From NCBI RefSeq assembly GCF_001894865.1, contig NZ_BCXA01000051.1, forward strand, positions 1-55,414: DNA of 55,414 nucleotides, written 5' to 3'. Each line of letters starts with the position of its first letter. Within the stretch, counting starts at the first letter, position 1. Below the pieces are notes generated by a model. The model did no database searches, had not been told where the DNA came from, and saw only the letters and a list, made by a program, of their open reading frames with translations. This DNA is from Rhodococcus maanshanensis NBRC 100610 (GTDB taxonomy: Bacteria; Actinomycetota; Actinomycetes; Mycobacteriales; Mycobacteriaceae). Position numbers and translations under genes: made by a program. Positions 53,321 to 55,414 of the stretch are shown here, in pieces.

Positions 53321-53378
53321 GGGGCACACGTTACGCCCGGCCCGCCTGCCCGCTCGGCGCGGTCCGGGCCGGAGGCGG

Positions 53379-54269
53379 TCAGTCCGACAGCGCGGCGTCG
53401 ATCGCCTCGCCGATCGTGTTGTGGTGGAAGGTGAATCCGGCACCCTCCAGTGCCGCGGGCAGGACCCGCTGCCCGGTCAGGGCGACCTCGTCCGCGATCT
53501 CGCCGACGAGGGCGCGCACCGCGAATCCGGGCACCACCCACGGCGTCGGGCGGTGCAGGGCGCGGCCCAGCTCGGCGGTGAAGGACGCGTTGGTCGCGGG
53601 CGATGGCCCGGCGAGATTCACCGGCCCGCTCAGCGTCTCGGTGCGCAGCGCGAACGCGATGGCGGCGAGCTCGTCCTCGAGGGAGATCCAGGACAGGTAC
53701 TGCCGCCCGGTGCCGAGCCGGCCGCCGAGCCCGAACCGGAACAGCGGACGCAGGCGACCGAGCAGCCCGCCCCGCGGTGAGATCACCGACGCGCTCCGCA
53801 GCAGCACGGTGCGCACCCCGGCCTCGCGGGCGGGCGCGGTCGCCGCTTCCCAGTCGCGGCACAGGTCGGCAAGGAACCCGGTTCCCGCCGTTGCGGTCTC
53901 GTCGACGACCCGCTCGCCGGTGTGGCCGTAATAGCCGACCGCGCTGGCGTTGAGCAGGGTCGGCACCCCGGCGTCCGCCACCGCCCGCGAGATCACGTCG
54001 GTGGCCGTGATCCGGCTGTCCCGCAGCGTCTGCTTGAACACGCCGTTCCATCGGGTGTCGCCGAAATTCGCGCCGCACAGATTCACCACCGCGTCCGCGT
54101 CGGCGAGGGCGCGTTCGTCCAGTTCGCCGCGCTCGGGCGTCCACCGGAACTCGTCCGGACCCGCGGCGGGCCGCCGCACCAGTCGCCGGATCTCGTGGCC
54201 GTCTGCCCGCAGCGATGCCACAAGGGACGACCCGATCAAGCCGGACGAGCCGGCGATTGTCACTCGCAT
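53379..54269 (-). CDS. TIGR01777-family NAD(P)-binding epimerase-like protein
   Basis: This 296-residue extended short-chain dehydrogenase of the YfcH/SulA type has [20 protein letters not shown] (cofactor motif), [40 protein letters not shown], and a C-terminal DUF1731 segment ([20 protein letters not shown]). It matches Rv2216. The substrate is unknown. ATG at 54269 follows GGAGG. Confidence 0.92.
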   Translation of the reverse strand: MRVTIAGSSGLIGSSLVASLRADGHEIRRLVRRPAAGPDEFRWTPERGELDERALADADAVVNLCGANFGDTRWNGVFKQTLRDSRITATDVISRAVADAGVPTLLNASAVGYYGHTGERVVDETATAGTGFLADLCRDWEAATAPAREAGVRTVLLRSASVISPRGGLLGRLRPLFRFGLGGRLGTGRQYLSWISLEDELAAIAFALRTETLSGPVNLAGPSPATNASFTAELGRALHRPTPWVVPGFAVRALVGEIADEVALTGQRVLPAALEGAGFTFHHNTIGEAIDAALSD

Positions 54270-54368
54270 CGTGCTGCCTCCTGACGCCGTCGGGGGCACC
54301 ATCGGTGATCCGATGGTGCCCCCGACGGGCGTGTCCGTGCTGCCGATCTATCGGTCGAGCGGGACGAG

Positions 54369-55414
54369 CTAGAGCCCCAGGTCCGCCTCGAAGGACGCTT
54401 CCTCGAGCCGCTGCTTGATCGTGGTGAGGAACCGGCCTGCGTCGGCGCCGTCGATCAGGCGGTGGTCGTAGGTGAGCGGCAGGTAGCACATCGACCGGAC
54501 GCCGATGGACTCGTTGCCGTTCTCGTCGGTGATCACCATCGGGCGCTTGACGATCGCACCGGTGCCGAGCATGGCGGCCTGCGGCGGCACCAGGATCGGG
54601 GTGTCGAACAGGGCGCCCTGGCTGCCGATGTTGGTGATCGTGAAGGTGCCACCGGCGAGCTCGTCCGGCTTGAGGCCGCCGGAGCGGGCCCGCTTCGCGA
54701 TGTCCGCGATCGCCCGGGCCAGGCCGGCCAGGGACAGGTCGCCCGCGTTGTGGATCACCGGGGAGAGCAGGCCCTGCTCGGTGTCCACAGCGATGCCGAG
54801 GTGCTCGGCCGCGTGGTACGTGATCTCCTTGGCGTCCTCGTTGTAGCTGGCGTTGACGTTCGGGTGTGCCCCGAGCGCCTCGACGACGGCCTTCGCGAAG
54901 AACGGCAGGAAGGTCAGGTTCACGCCCTCGCGCTCGGCGAACCCGGCCTTGGCCTGGGCGCGCAGGGCGGCGATCTTGGTGACGTCGACCTCGAAGGTCT
55001 GGGTCAGCTGCGCGGTGGTCTGCAGCGACTCCCGGGTCTTCACCGCGGTGATCTGGCGGATCCGGTTGACCTTCTGGGTGGTGCCGCGCAGGTGCGCGAG
55101 CTCGGGCCGGACACCAGCGGCCGGTGCGGCCGGTGCCGCGGCAGCGGCGGCCGCAGGGGCGGCGGCCGGGGCCTTCTTCGCCTCGGCGGCGGCCAGCACG
55201 TCCTGCTTGCGGATGCGTCCACCGACGCCGGTGCCGGTGACCGTCGCGAGGTCGACGTTGTTGTCGGTGGCCAGCTTCCGGACCAGCGGGGTCACGTACG
55301 GGCTGCCGTCAGCGGACGGTGCGGCCGCAGCGGCGGGCGCAGGCGCGGCCGGAGCGGGGGCCGGCGCCGGGGGAGCCGGGGGTGCCGGAGGTGCGGCGGC
55401 CGGTGCCGGGGGTG
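54369..55414 (-). CDS. sucB: Dihydrolipoamide acyltransferase E2 (DlaT/SucB), 5' end outside the window
   Basis: The visible C-terminal part of about 348 residues has an Ala/Pro-rich linker, an E1/E3-binding domain ([39 protein letters not shown]), a second linker, and a 2-oxoacid dehydrogenase catalytic domain with the active-site motif [17 protein letters not shown]. In M. tuberculosis the equivalent DlaT serves the pyruvate dehydrogenase and peroxynitrite reductase complexes; the AceE encoded at 6283 would be its partner. The lipoyl domains lie past the window edge. Confidence 0.92.
   Translation of the reverse strand, partial: PPAPAAAPPAPPAPPAPAPAPAAPAPAAAAAPSADGSPYVTPLVRKLATDNNVDLATVTGTGVGGRIRKQDVLAAAEAKKAPAAAPAAAAAAAPAAPAAGVRPELAHLRGTTQKVNRIRQITAVKTRESLQTTAQLTQTFEVDVTKIAALRAQAKAGFAEREGVNLTFLPFFAKAVVEALGAHPNVNASYNEDAKEITYHAAEHLGIAVDTEQGLLSPVIHNAGDLSLAGLARAIADIAKRARSGGLKPDELAGGTFTITNIGSQGALFDTPILVPPQAAMLGTGAIVKRPMVITDENGNESIGVRSMCYLPLTYDHRLIDGADAGRFLTTIKQRLEEASFEADLGL

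Overview
The window is GC-rich DNA (about 70%) from a mycolic-acid actinobacterium of the order Mycobacteriales. The gene content fits Rhodococcus or Nocardia (Nocardiaceae), although the sequence alone does not settle the genus. The backbone follows, from recalled gene order, the Mycobacterium tuberculosis segment Rv2215 to Rv2247 in reverse. It runs from a partial IS element and accD6-kasA-acpM-fabD, through a PucR-type regulator, aceE, ahpE, cobD, SURF1, ptpA, cobC and the RNase H gene, to panB, glnA2, glnE, glnA1, lipA, lipB and a truncated E2 acyltransferase gene.

Region by region: 1-581 is the right end of an IS3-family element whose transposase is frameshifted just before its stop. 613-4727 is the FAS-II operon (accD6, kasA, acpM, fabD; no kasB), behind a PucR-type regulator gene and aceE. 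9.4-10.5 kb holds a DUF3052 gene, ahpE and tRNA-Val. 10.5-17 kb is accessory: a secreted protein, a GT51 transglycosylase, an orphan antitoxin, an acyltransferase, an Excalibur protein, a nuclease and an ABC exporter. 17.1-26.4 kb is conserved cobalamin, SURF1, phosphatase, Nif3 and RNase H backbone, interrupted by a divergent FAD-monooxygenase/TetR pair with three operator-like palindromes. 26.7-34.2 kb holds a dicarboxylate symporter, a deletion scar joining two broken divergent genes (MarR and NmrA-like), an ArsB-like pump, rnpB, a potassium channel and an RNB nuclease. 34.2-40.3 kb has CHAD, proline iminopeptidase, lipoprotein, panB and Hip1-like hydrolase genes, plus a DUF559 nuclease gene bracketed by two inverted copies of a near-perfect hairpin. 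40.3-50 kb is the glutamine synthetase cluster (glnA2-glnE and glnA1), split by a serine hydrolase gene, an M-box magnesium riboswitch with a small ORF and mgtC, a small secreted protein and an NlpC/P60 hydrolase. 50-55.4 kb is RDD, DUF4191, lipA, lipB, a TIGR01777 epimerase and the E2 gene.

Functional themes are central carbon and lipoate metabolism (aceE, lipA, lipB, E2), FAS-II synthesis of mycolate precursors, nitrogen assimilation (two glutamine synthetases and their adenylyltransferase, with a good GlnR-like box before glnA1), cobalamin synthesis and cell-envelope enzymes. The most unusual items are the hairpin-flanked DUF559 gene, the MarR/NmrA deletion scar, and the M-box/small ORF/mgtC unit.
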